Both the position numbers and the translations under genes were made by a program. From the NCBI GenBank assembly GCA_026929865.2, contig CM049402.1, positions 10,250,001 through 10,314,000 on the forward strand: DNA of 64,000 nt, in the 5' to 3' direction. Shown piece after piece: positions 23,842 through 35,971 of this stretch (position 1 is the first letter of the stretch; every line of letters begins with the position of its first letter). The notes under the pieces are model-generated. The model was given only the letters and a program-made list of their open reading frames with translations, was not told where the DNA came from and did not search any database. Origin of the DNA: Hyperoplus lanceolatus (Eukaryota; Chordata; Actinopteri; Uranoscopiformes; Ammodytidae).

Positions 23842-24260
23842 AACGATCCTAAACTTTTTGTAGGCCTACAATTGAATGGATATTTAATTTCGAGGTAAAC
23901 ATTTAGCCTATAGGCTATGTGAAGTCGGCTATAAAAAGATTTCTTCTGATGGCCCCCTCTGCAACAGTAGGCATAGGCTGTCGTCTGCTACAGCCACATC
24001 TCAGAGAAATATTAGTTCAGAGAAATATTGTGCATCTTACTTCACTGCGTTTATTTGAACACTTTAAAAAATGATTGATCTAAGAAATATATAAATAATC
24101 AGCAATAAATAAGGATGCATTTTCATGGATTAAGCTAACAGTTTAAGATTGGCAATATAGAAATGGTTGATACAAACCAATCAATTAGGCCTAATGATTA
24201 TAATCTATAACAATATTGTATGAAATTATGCAAGGTGTGTAGGCTACTGTTACTTTCATT

Positions 24261-24264
<4 letters not shown>

Positions 24265-24322
<58 letters not shown>
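24265..24322. repeat. (TA)n microsatellite
   Basis: 29 TA units without interruption, about 0.6 kb upstream of the first exon of the plus-strand Ig-like gene. Confidence 0.97.
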
Positions 24323-24324
<2 letters not shown>

Positions 24325-24859
24325 CTATATATTTATACAGAGTATCTACACTGCGGTACTAGTTGTAGGTTAGGCTACATCTTCCAGGATTTATAATGAA
24401 TAGTCGCCCTGTCAACAGAACGTCATAGGCTATTTGTTAGCTATGTAAAACCAGAATTTGGACATATTAGCCTAACTGTTGAATAATTATATTGTAAATG
24501 AAAGTGGAGTGACGTGTGAGCAGCATTGAAGAGAAATAGCCCACTCAAGTTAAGTGTGCCTCCAATTTCTCTGCTGTGAAAAAAATAGAACGATTATAGG
24601 CTTTTCATAAGTGAGCATCTGAAATTGCTGTGAAGGTTTTGCGTTTACGCGCATCCCACTTTGTGACTGCGTGTTCTCCTCATAGATAGTATGTAAAATA
24701 TCTTCTGCGCTAACAGCGTACCTACATCCAGGGATTTGAGAAAATAACGCAACATGTGACGCATCTTGCGTAGGAGCCCGCCGAGAATAGCACCAATGCT
24801 ATAAATAAAAGAAGGTGACAGTGCCCATGCGCGCTCTGCAGAGGACGTTATTATCCTTT

Positions 24860-24930
24860 TATATCCCCATGCACTCAGAAAAACATTGATCAATATCCAG
24901 CGGTGGATTTGTCCTTCTCGCATCCCACAG
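24860..24930 (+). other. Putative 5' untranslated exon of the plus-strand Ig-like gene
   Basis: A strong donor (CACAG then GTGAGT) at 24931 is followed by an acceptor (CTTCACAG) at 25248, six bases before the start codon of the next exon. The 5' end of the exon is a guess. Confidence 0.5.
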
Positions 24931-25254
24931 GTGAGTTCAGACTATATGCGTCACAGACTAATCATTTGTAGGCTACATTATTATCAGTCATTTGGCGGCC
25001 TAACGGTCAGCTGTATCCGCTGGATGTTGTCCATCAGCTGGGAAACATGTTGGACACCTGAGTGGACATGGCTCCCAACTGTGACAATAGGCTATTGATC
25101 TTTTGTTTTTGGATAATGGACATCTGAGTTGTATGGCTTGTTGAACGATGGTCGCGTGTCCCTCGGCTGTCAGGCTGGTTTTCGGGGGAGGGATGGGAAT
25201 GTATGAAAATGTCGCTAAGTGCGTCTCTGTCAATTGTGTGCTTCACAGGAGAAG

Positions 25255-28200
25255 ATGTCCTCCTGTGTCCTGTTCATTGCCATTTTTACCCTTCCTTTGA
25301 CCGTGGGTAAGTCCCTGTAAATGTTTTATAACATTTTTAAATAATTTAATAATGACGGCTTTTATGAGGCCTATTGCTAATTCTTCATTTTCTATGACGC
25401 CTTTAGACGTCAGACGAACAAATTAAATTGGCATGCTAAGTGGTGGAAATCTCTATGACATTTGTTATCCTTTGTATGTGGTAGGCTGATAGTTAAGTTG
25501 GTAATAAATTAGCTAATGCTCTTTTTCTATTTTGATAAGAAACTACAGTTATACAAAATGTAAATGAGGTCAGAGAGTCATGGCTCTCTTGCTTTCCAAG
25601 AAAGTGGCAGCCAAAGCTTGTCATATTAAATTTTAAATGCAATTATTTAAGTTATTAATAAAGGTCTAAAAGGTCCTAAAGGTTTGTGTTAAGTGTGCAG
25701 TAGTCAATTTTGATTTGTTTTTCATTAATGTAATATAGACTAAATAGGCCTAAACAGCACCTTTTTTCCTGGAGGTCAGAGGTCAAACAGACAGTAAAAA
25801 CGCTGAAATTCCTCACTCTACAGATTAACACCGGGCAGTTATTTTGCTGTTAACTCTGGACTAAGGACTTTAACTGACTTCGTATTGGGGGGGTATACTG
25901 AGATGTTTTTTTTATGGCCAAAGTTCGGTGCATAATTGGGCTGAACTAAAGAGCCAGAAACTGAAATTTTCATACTGGAAAAGCAGAGGTTCTTATTAAT
26001 TACTCTTAACTGATGTATAATTGGTCGTTATAGATAACAATAGAAAAACATTACTTCAATAACTATTTGTGTAGTGCTTTCGAAGAGAGAAAAGTTCATG
26101 ATAAAGGCAAATGCATATAAAAACAAACAATGACATCATCAAGTGCAATCTACATTAGGTATGCAGAAATATTTTCTCATTTGAGAATGTTTCAGGATAC
26201 AACCTGTCTTATCTCAATGGTCAGAGAGTATTCCCAAGTCCAGGGGCTGTTAACAGCAAAGATCAACTTTTGTCAGCCAGCAAGTAAGGAGCCTTTAAAG
26301 ACCATTAATTAGTGGTTTACCTGTAGTGTAGTCTCGCACAGCCAGACCAAACTACAGCTAGTACCTGTTATTTAGCGGAGGGGAAATTTGTTCTCCTATG
26401 TGGGCAGCTGGCTTCTGAACCAGTGAGAGCCATTGAAGGGAGCTCTGACTAAATCCCAAGGAAAGTGTATTGCAGTGGTAATTAGCACTTATGACCCCAA
26501 AGGCCGACCCAAGTTTCTCGACGATGCAGGGCGTCACTAATGAATAAACAACCTTTACTCTCTTTACAAATGAAATGTTAAGTTGAAGTGAAGGGGTACC
26601 TTCATTTCTTAGAGATGTTCCAGTGTATGTGATGTCTAAGCATTGTGCTAGAGAAAAATAGTAATACTCGTATTAATTCCGCTCTCTCCACAGGTTGGGT
26701 CGTATTCGGTGAGTCAAATGCCACGTTTTGCACATATCCATCGTCTCTGAAGAGGTTGTTGACTCTCTTTCTTTTCTCCACTTTGACAGGTGAAAGAGAA
26801 GAAGCCCAGAAGTTGTGTGCCGGGAAGGAGTTCCGTCTCCCCGTGTACTCAACATCCATGATGGTGACTTTCACACCAAACTCTGACGGGCCGAGGCGCG
26901 TCCTGCTGGACAAAATCACGGTGAGTGAGCGTGAAATGTGTTGCTGTGTGTGTTTCTCCTTTGTTCAGTTGCTCGTACAGATTTCGAAAAAGCTTTTTTT
27001 ACTCTAAAACTGCAGGTAAAGGACCCGCGTTTCCAGTGGACCAGAGATAAGATGTTAGTCCTTAAGGAAGTGACTCACGGTGATGAGGGACTTTATGCCA
27101 TTAAAATGTCCTCCGGATTCACCTACGAGGCTGTTCGTTTGACTGTTTCAGGTAGGACATTTTCCTCTCTTTGTGAAAACCATCACTGTTTTTTTCTATG
27201 ACTTAATTGATTTCATAAGTAACTAAAACTATCAATGTGGTGGAGTAAAGAGAACAATATTTCGCTCTGCAATGCACTAAGGGGAAGTATAAAGTATCAC
27301 AATATTGAAAATACTCACACAGCATAGCATCTCACAATTGTACTCTAGCACAGCTCTTGAGTAAATGTACCACTGATCTCTCTCTCTCTCTCTCTCTCTC
27401 TCGCTCTCTCCGTTCACTCCTTTGTCTTACCTCAGAATGCATTAAGTCTTACTACAGAAACTACGGAGAAAACTTTGAGCATTCCATCCCTGAGAGTGGC
27501 TACCTGCTGGAGTTTTCTCCACGGGGCGCTCCACCTGAAGCCATGCCGGTTGTGCTGTGGAACAGAACTGACCCCGAAACCAGCAACGCGGGCCGGGGGC
27601 GGCTGCTGCATGCTGGGAAGGTCTGGGTGGCAGAGAGGGTGACGCAGGCCGACCAGGGCAACTATACTGTGAGAGACGTCACGGGGAGGGTGGTGTCCCG
27701 TGGCACCCTCACTGTCCGCGGTGAGCACAGACAGAATCTGAGAGGGTGTGGCTGATGGATTTCTTTAACTTAATGGTGGATTCAGCGATTCTGGAGAATG
27801 CTTGTTGTCAAAATCACTTTTGTCAAAATCTCCTCACGACCCCGCTACCTGTCCGTACTGTGTGAGCTGAAAACAAAAATCCAGTGTTTATACACAACCT
27901 ATGCTCTGTAAATGGGCATGTTGCTAGCTAAGGTGGGCCCCTTTGTTTACATACCGGTTTACAGAGCCTAGGCTGTGTATTAAACCAGATTTTTTCTTTC
28001 CAGTACGCGCACTGTACGGAGAGATAGCAGATCGTGAGGAGATAATTACTGATTTTGACAACAAGTGATTTTGACAACAAGCATTTTTTCCAGAATTGAT
28101 GACTGCACCTTCAACTTCAGGACCCCTTCAACTGTAACATTTATATTTTATCTTTTCCCTTTTTTCCATCCGACACCACCTCATCCCCTTCACATTTCTG

Positions 28201-29703
28201 TCTATTACTCTCCACTACTCTCTCTGTGTTCATGGTTGTGTGTGTGTGTGTGTGTGTGTGTGTGGATGCAGGGCACTCCTTCAATGTCACCCGCTTCCCC
28301 AAGGAGACTCTAAACCTTCCCCTCTTCCTCCCTGTGCCTCATGCCCACCTTATCTTTACTCCCTCCCGTCACCCCGACGAATCAATGGGCCCCTTTGACC
28401 CCAAGCCGCCCCGTGGCCCTGTGCAGCTGATCCGTGAGGGCCAGATAACGGACTACGACATACGCTACAGGGGCCTGGTCTCTCTGGGCAGGAACGGCTC
28501 CACCAACGAGGTGGTCATATCCAGGCTGACCTCAAGGCACGATGGGGTGTATGAAATCAGAGACGGGAATGGCAACCTGGTATCCTCCACCTCGTTGCAG
28601 GTGATGGGTGAGTGACAGCGCCTGTTAGAGCTATACTGCGTAACTTCCCCCATTAGGAATTCTGAGGAATTACCTGGACACTGTTGGCGCATCGATATTG
28701 GGTAAGCCTTCAGTGATCGCGCATGGAAAGAAAATCATCAACCTTAAACAATTCTCGCTTCTTGAGCTCCTGCGCCAGTGTGTGTGTGTGTGTGTGTGTG
28801 TGGGTGTGTGTGTGGGGGGGGTGATACCATGTTTGTGAACGCTGCAATACTGACAAATACTGAGAGAGTTTTTTGTCCCGACATTCATTTTTATGAAAAA
28901 AGTTATGCACTATAGCTTTAAATCTTTCTTTTGTTTTCTGAAATTCTTTGTTGCTCCTTCAAAACTGACATTCCTTCTGATATCTGTCTCATCTCTCTCT
29001 CTCTTTTAGAAAGGGGAGGCAGATGGCGATCGCTTTTCAAGTCCATCACTGTGCCCTCTTGCATGTTTGTGTCCCTGGCGGGTTTCGTCCTGTTCATGAG
29101 GCGATTCCCAAACTGCAGCGTCTCGCAGTTGGGCACTTACCTGACAGCAAACCGTCCGCCACCGGCCATCCCCCCTAGGGTCAACATCCAGGTGAGGTTA
29201 TTGGGAGGAAGTGTTGATCAAGCCTTCTGTGGCTTTCAACAGATATACAACAAAAACATACCTAGCAAATGCAGATGTCTATAATAGATTGATGAGCATG
29301 AAAGAGCCTGACAGAATCTCAACCCACTTCAACATTAAAAACAATACAAACATGTGTTGTTAGTTTCACTTGATGACGAATCAAATCAGGTCCAAAACAA
29401 AAGAAAGAAACATAAAGATATCTGCTTCACTCCTAAATGAAGCCAACACTGTAATGTTTCTTGTATTCTCTGTTTCAAAACTGTGTGGCCGCACTGTGTG
29501 TGTTTGTATCTGTGTGTGTTGGTCTGTGCAGGACTATAGCCAGCCCCTCCCCGAGCACTCAGGCTTCTACGTTCCCTCTCAGCAGCCAGGAACCCCAAGA
29601 AAATGGAGCCCGAGGTCCAGTCCTGCCCATGATGTAAGGCTGAGTAACTGAATGATATGAGTGGGCAGGTTGTGTCTGTACTCTTGAATATTATTTTAAA
29701 TCG

Positions 29704-29799
<96 letters not shown>

Positions 29800-30238
29800 C
29801 ATATGTGCATCTGATCGTATATCAAGGGTTACACTCCCGTTACTGTGGGAACTCCGACAGCTCAGAACCAGGAAGCACACAGACTGACTCCTGGGAACTC
29901 CCCCGCTCATAATTCCACTCCTGAGGTAACACTACAATTCAGATGTGGGTACTTGTATGTCATAGACTTAAACACATAAACATACTTTTAAGCATACAAT
30001 TTTATTTTCATCCTAGCGGGACTCATCCAATGAGGAAGAGAGAAGGATCTCCTTTTCGGTGACCGGGGCTTCAGACTGCCTCCACTCCTCCGAGGACTGT
30101 GTTCAATTCCAGATCAAGAAAGACGAAAACGACAAAAGGCGGAGCAAATCACAAGAATACTTTGCCACACTGCCGCTGGACACGGACACCTCTGAATCCT
30201 GTAGTGTTTACACGTCAGAGAAACTGAACTTCTTATAA
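25255..30238 (+). CDS. Three-domain Ig-like single-pass membrane protein with long signalling-type tail (unrecognised)
   Basis: Ten coding exons: 25255-25306, 26694-26708, 26790-26920, 27016-27151, 27436-27720, 28272-28607, 29010-29191, 29532-29633, 29827-29925 and 30017-30238. All have GT-AG borders and phases agree, giving 519 aa. Residues 1-18 are the signal peptide. Domain 1 is split over two exons; domains 2 and 3 occupy one exon each (phase 1-1). F-strand motifs are GDEGLYAIK, ADQGNYTVRD and RHDGVYEIRD, where the usual cysteine is absent. N-glycosylation sequons include NRT, NVT and NGS. Residues about 331-348 span the membrane. The 170-residue tail has PAIPPR (370-375, SH3 class II type), many Ser/Thr-Pro sites, and ends VYTSEKLNFL, nearly identical to the minus-strand neighbour. 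Domain plan and tail suggest a cell-surface receptor or adhesion protein; the ligand is unknown. The 15-nt second exon and the symmetric exons make splice variants likely. Confidence 0.85.
27377..27402. repeat. (CT)n tract upstream of a 3' splice site
   Basis: A pure CT run in the intron before exon 27436-27720. It serves as, or extends, the polypyrimidine tract. Confidence 0.9.
27775..28110. mobile_element. Palindromic MITE-like repeat, full copy
   Basis: Same family as at 70-620. It begins with a GAATGCTTGTTGTC motif, has a central TGCTAGCTAAGGTGGGC, and ends GATTTTGACAACAAGCATTT; the halves are inverted copies of each other. It is located in the intron before the exon for Ig-like domain 3. 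Confidence 0.65.
28236..28264. repeat. (TG)n tract directly before a 3' splice site
   Basis: About 14 TG units end seven bases before the acceptor of exon 28272-28607 (GTGGATGCAG), taking the place of a normal polypyrimidine tract. Confidence 0.95.
29704..29798. repeat. (TG)n microsatellite
   Basis: About 47 TG units, ending 28 bases before the first base of the 99-nt exon 29827-29925 of the plus-strand Ig-like gene. Confidence 0.97.
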
Positions 30239-31463
30239 AACAGGATCGAAGGTGAAATGAAGGAGGAAGAAACGTTATGGAAAAGAAAGACTTCACGCGT
30301 GCCTTTATGCATCTTAGCCCAGTTTAAATGGTTTGGTATTACATAAATATTGCATGTCATTTCATTGACTTTTCTGAAGCATGAGTTGAGCATTAGCCCT
30401 CCTGTCTCATGTGAAGTATTTCTCGACACTGTCCGATGGTGCTCCTTAAATCTCCTGCTGTTACCTACCTCCAGACCCTCAGGACCAGTCTGATGATCTG
30501 CACTGTATTTGCTGTAGTTTTACCTCGTGAGTGTAACGTGATCCTAACCATTCCTAACATCAACAGCACTTAATTATCCTGTTAAATGTCGATTCTGCAG
30601 TTCAATTATTTTTTGCAGAGATATTGTTTATTTATGTTCTAGATACTTGTAGTAGCCAAATAGTTATATAAAGTGTAACATGTTCAATCAAATATTTACC
30701 TATTAATCTTTTGACTTTGTGTACAGGAGAATATCTTATCAAATGTTCCCATTGAAGAAGAAAAAAAGATTTGACTTTTGCCTGTGATTTTTATTGTTTT
30801 GGTTCATCAAACCCCTCCAAAACATCAAATGTGTCTTTAACTCACTTGTTTAAAGATAAAGGTCATTTTTATGAGTTGAACATTATTCCACTTTTTAGCT
30901 CATAAATTTGACTTTAACTATTTTTTATTCCATAATTATTGCTTTTCATCAGAGGCAATATAAAACTAATACATGTATTTCCCTAGATAGTTATCACTAT
31001 GATTTCAGAAGTAGAAAGTATAGTGGAAAATTATAAGAGCTCATAATTTTTGACTTTTTGTCTCTTTTATGAGTGTTTTTATTATTGTCAAGGCTAAGAA
31101 GAACATACTATGTTTAATTATTTTTTTTTACCTCGTTCTGGGTACTTGAATGTAAAAAATGTAAAAAATAAAAATAAACCTTGATATTGGAGGGCAGCTG
31201 TTGTTCGCAGTTCAATACAGTAGTAGTGTTGTTTTCCTGCCGGTAGGTGGCAGATCATCGGTTGGGCTCTGACGCTCAGCGACTGTAAGGCAGCCTAGAA
31301 GAAGAAGGATCAGCTCCGTTTGTAGCGGCAATGAAAGGACAGCGTGCTACTTCCATTCTGAGCACAACAGGAAAGTAAAGTGTACTTTAGGGGTGAAAAC
31401 TATCAAAGCAGAGGACCAGCATAATTGCATTTCAGAAAAAACTCTAAGGACTGCGCTGGGAAG
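30239..31463. other. 3' untranslated region of the Ig-like gene and 5' flank of prpf19
   Basis: AT-rich sequence without exons. AATAAA-type signals near 31165-31180 (AAAATAAAAATAAACC) are the likely polyadenylation site of the upstream gene. The following 280 bp is GC-richer and should hold the prpf19 promoter and 5' untranslated region. Confidence 0.6.
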
Positions 31464-34400
31464 ATGTCTTTGGTTTGTGCCAGTAAGTGAAGCTGAATTC
31501 ATTCATATGACGGAGGTTAGCTAGGCGCCGCGCTAATGCTACTAGCTAGCGTAGCTAACGTTAGCGGCCATGCAATGCCGCCTTCTACTTATCGTAGCTC
31601 TTACGTCTTGGTTTATTGTTCACCTTGTGTTAGTATCACAAGGATTATAAAGCTGTAACTTTTTCTGTTGTTTCATCAAGTCTCCAACGAGGTGCCGGAG
31701 CACGCGTGCGTCTCTCCGGTGTCCAACCAGGTGTTTGAGCGCAGGCTGATCGAGAAGTACATCGCTGAGAATGGGACGGATCCGATGAATGGACAGCCTC
31801 TGTCTGAGGAGCAGCTCGTAGACATTAAAGGTAAAGAACAGGGAGCAGCTGGAGATCCACACACCGTTTCCAGTTAACTAGGGCACGTTACTCCTGGCAA
31901 AGGTCAATACAGTTTTATAGAGCCCTATATTGTTACATTTTAGTTGATTCGTCTGCAGTCGGTGGTGTTATAATGCATTGCAGTAGACTCCGGTGTTTTA
32001 AATATTCCGCCAGATCCTGTAAAGATAGTTGACAACTAATGGTCTGAAAATGTATGCATTTCCGACATTCAGCAATTTATCAATTGACAGAATATGTTAA
32101 ATGAAAAAAAATACACAATCAAAACTCTTAGGGCCAAGGCCCCCCCATTGGCTCATGGCCCTGGGCATGTTCCCACTTAGCTCATGTATTATCCGTCTGT
32201 GTGCTGAATTGACCAAGTGTTTCAGCTGTTTGGGTATGTATGGGTAGATATCCAAACTTGATTCATGAATACCTGTGAGAGGCTGTGTGTCCCGAACCAT
32301 AAGCAACTTTTTTTCTGTTTTAGTGTCCCATCCTATTAGACCAAAGGCCCCGTCAGCCACTAGCATTCCTGCCATCCTCAAGTCCCTGCAAGATGAGTGG
32401 GTAAGTACTGATAACTTTAAAGGATGTGGAAAAGGACATATCCAAAACAACACAATCACACTGTAATGTTACTATGAATTTCTGTTTTTAATCAACAGGT
32501 GACTTAATCTTGCCATGACAATCTCTTTAAAACTCATACATTATTCCATCAATCTTTTTTCACCTTCCACTTGAAATAAACAAACGCAGTGTCATATAAC
32601 TGTTAGTGACTTTTCTTTTTTAACAATTTCTTTTGGTGTTCAATTATCAATGTTAGACTGTAAAACAAGCTCCTTCATGCTGTTTTCTTCTTTCTTCTAG
32701 GATGCTGTTATGCTTCACAGTTTCACCCTGCGCCAGCAGCTGCAGACAACTCGCCAAGAACTGTCTCACGCCCTCTACCAACACGATGCCGCCTGCAGAG
32801 TCATCGCTCGACTCACCAAAGAGGTCACTGCTGCAAGAGAAGGTGGGTTAACAACAGTTTGCGTGTCCTCTTGTTACAGGGACATGATTCAATTTTTAAA
32901 GTGCATTAAATGGCCTCTATACAACCATTATCTCTTCAGGGATGGTTTCACACCAACATGAGCTCATAGTGATCATTTTGAGAATGTTTTTTTTAGGCGG
33001 TCTATTTTCTTTTCACAGCTCTGGCCACACTCAAACCCCAGGCTGGATTGATCGCCCCCCAGGCAGTCCAAACCTCTCAGCCAGCTGCAGCAGTAAGTGG
33101 GAAAACCCTTTATTACAGTTTTTACTTATCGGATATACTCATCTCTTCTCTGGCCATACTTCCTCTTCACAATCACTAATGTCTGCCTTCTGCCTGGCAG
33201 GGTGCTGGTGGAGAGCCTATGGAGATTAGTGAACAGGTGGGAATGAATCCCGAGATCATCCAGAAGGTAAGATTGTTTTTGTCTTTTTCCGACATACATC
33301 ATTATTTGGCTGTTAGCTTTCCTGTTTCCTTTGCAGGTCTAAGAGATGTTTCAATGTGCTCCTTTTCTGTTTACAGCTCCAAGACAAAGCTACAATCCTC
33401 ACTACGGAAAGAAAGAAGGTATTATATTGCTCTTTTATATAGCTACTCGATGGCCACTTCTGCTGTAATACTTTAATGTGTTCACGTGTATAAATGTTAA
33501 GGTACAATGTAATATATTGTCACACATCTTTAACTTATTTACTATATTTCTCCAGAGAGGCAAAACTGTCCCAGAGGAGCTGGTTAGAGCTGAGGATCTC
33601 AGCAAATACCGCCAAGTGGGCTCTCATGCTGTAAGTAAACACCGTTCTGTCTGTGTATACATTTTATTTTTTCAATGTTATCAGAAGGCCAAGACAGTGT
33701 TTTGATGACACAATACGTTCTCTCTTTGTTGCCTTCAGGGTCTCCATAGTGCCAGTGTCCCTGGTATTCTTTCTCTGGATCTGTGTCCCTCAGACACCAA
33801 CAAAGTCCTCACCGGTACGTTGATATTGAATTTGGAAAATAAGTTTTTGTGATTTCTTCAACATTTTTATTTGTATCTGATATCCACTCTTTTTTTTGTC
33901 TTCCAGGTGGAGCTGACAAGAACGTGGTGGTGTTTGACAAGAGCGAGGAGCAGATTGTGGCAACACTTAAGGGTCACACCAAGAAGGTCACCTCTGTCAT
34001 TTACCATCCATCCCAGGTAACGTTTACTTCAGACAACTAGTAAAAAAAAAATCCCAAATTCACACATCTTCTAGAATTATCTTACTTACTCCCCTCTTTG
34101 TTCTTAATTATCTAACTTTGCTGTATTCCCCCCTCTAGAATATCGTTTTCTCTGCATCTCCAGACACCACCATCCGTGTCTGGAATGTCAGCGCGGGCAA
34201 CTGTGTCCAGGTAGTGCGTGCCCACGAGGCGAGCGTCACTGGACTCTCCCTCCATGCTACTGGGGACTACCTACTCAGCTCCTCTGAGGATCAGGTGTGT
34301 TTGTGTGTGCAACTTGACGACCTCATGCTGTATGAAACACTGACGTTTACCATTTAACTGCTTCCCCACACTAACTTTTTTTTAAATATTTTTTCTTCCC

Positions 34401-35971
34401 TGCTCTGCAGTACTGGGCCTTCTCTGATGTCCAGACTGGTAAAGTCCTCACCAAAGTTACTGATGAAAGCGCTGGCTGTGGTAAGTCCCTCCATGAGAAC
34501 TTGTGTTACGCAGGCTGAATAAGTGTCCTTCAAGGTTCCCGGTGCTAATGCGCCTGTCTTTCCCCTACAGCTCTGACCTGCGCTCAGTTCCACCCTGATG
34601 GTCTCATTTTTGGCACCGGGACCGCCGACTCCCAAATCAAGATCTGGGATCTGAAGGAGCGCACCAACGTGGCCAACTTCCCCGGTCACTCTGGCCCCGT
34701 CACCTCCATTGCTTTCTCTGAGAATGGATACTATCTGGCCACAGGTTAGACCTACTAATTAACTCATCTTTGTTGTGCAAGTGTTCCCCATCTGGTTGCT
34801 TAGCTGCAGGAAGATTTGAGAATGTCAAAAAAGAAATGCACATGCATCACATCCACCTGTAGACTGGTCTGCAGTATCTCAAAGTCCTACTTACAGCTTC
34901 ACCCCTGTTTTTTGCCACTTAGGGACCTGAAACTATTTAGTTGTGTTTGTTTTCAATACTCAAATGTCCCTGTTTGGTGCTGTGCTCCAGGTGCCCAGGA
35001 TAGCTCTCTGAAACTGTGGGATCTGAGGAAACTGAAGAACTTCAAGACCATCACTCTGGACAATAACTATGAGGTAAGGATGAGGGGGTTTCTCCTATAA
35101 AAGGAATAGTTTGATGTTTTGTGAAATGGTGTTACACACAAGTTGGATGCTGTTCATCCTGTTAATTTCTCCTCAGCAGAAAGACTGAATTCTATTTCTC
35201 GATTATCCTGGAGTTTGGTCGTCACATTGAGGATGTCTCTGCTGTAGTAGAGAAATAGTTAGAGCATGTAACTCTATGTAAAACCTAAACTTGGTTCTTT
35301 TACTTTCCTGTTTGTGTATGGATTAAACAATTAAAATGAATGAGTAATTGTGTAAACTGTAGAGGTGCTGGGTGTTGGATTTAATTAAATGTTTTACTTT
35401 ATAGAGAAACATCACAACTAACTCTCAGGAAATAAAAAAATATGATTATGATTTAAAGTACGAGTTTAATAACTTATACTAGCAAATGGGGAATTACAAC
35501 CTTAGCTCACCCATAGAGTTGATTGGTGTCTGTCGATTTAACTGCACAAATGAGCATAAAAGGGAAAATATTGCTTTTTTTAACACTGTCTTTGATCATC
35601 TGGTAGATCTTTTCTGAATCTTACTCCTTTGTCTTTGCTGTTTCAGGTTAAGTCCCTGGTGTTTGACCAGAGTGGTACCTACCTGGCTGTAGGAGGGTCT
35701 GACATCCGTGTCTACATCTGCAAGCAGTGGTCTGAAGTCCTCAACTTCACAGGTAAGAGGACGAAAAAGGCCTCTGTCTTCTCAAATGTTCATCCAGTGT
35801 TGTGTCATGAATGGTGTTGGCTATGAGGAAGTAGCAACCTTTTTAAACCTTGCTTTTTCCCTTCTATTTCTAGACCATACCGGACTGGTGACTGGAGTGG
35901 CCTTCGGAGAGAACGCTCAGTTCCTGTCCTCTGCAGGAATGGACAGAAGTCTTAAATTTTACAGTTTGTAG
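31464..35971 (+). CDS. prpf19: Pre-mRNA-processing factor 19 (U-box/WD40 ubiquitin ligase)
   Basis: Sixteen exons, first 31464-31482 and last 35874-35971, give 505 aa with consistent phases, close to the usual 504. Others: 31681-31830, 32324-32400, 32701-32842, 33019-33092, 33201-33266, 33377-33418, 33556-33630, 33739-33814, 33907-34016, 34139-34294, 34411-34480, 34571-34744, 34991-35073, 35647-35752. The N-terminus ([18 protein letters not shown]) is the U-box, E3 for non-proteolytic ubiquitin chains. The next segment ([20 protein letters not shown]) is the coiled coil for the Prp19 tetramer. Residues from about 215 form WD40 repeats ([36 protein letters not shown]) ending [10 protein letters not shown]. 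In the nucleus the NineTeen complex activates the spliceosome and also acts in DNA-damage signalling (family knowledge). No disruption is seen. Confidence 0.97.

Larger units (their letters stand above)
19867..24110 (+). repeat. Copy B of the long direct repeat (partner 1-6440)
   Basis: Shares blocks with copy A in the same order and orientation. It lacks the hAT element (empty site at 22480-22487) and the TAG-flanked element (empty site at 22976-22978). It carries its own additions: about 20046-22280 (LTR-like sequence plus a Tc1 fragment) and about 23005-23880, which includes an open frame. It fills most of the region between the two divergent Ig-like genes. Confidence 0.75.

Noticed and set aside
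29386..29912. Frames with Thr-His or Cys-Val runs on both strands
   Set aside because: Translation of the (TG)n tract plus shadow of the plus-strand exon 29532-29633.
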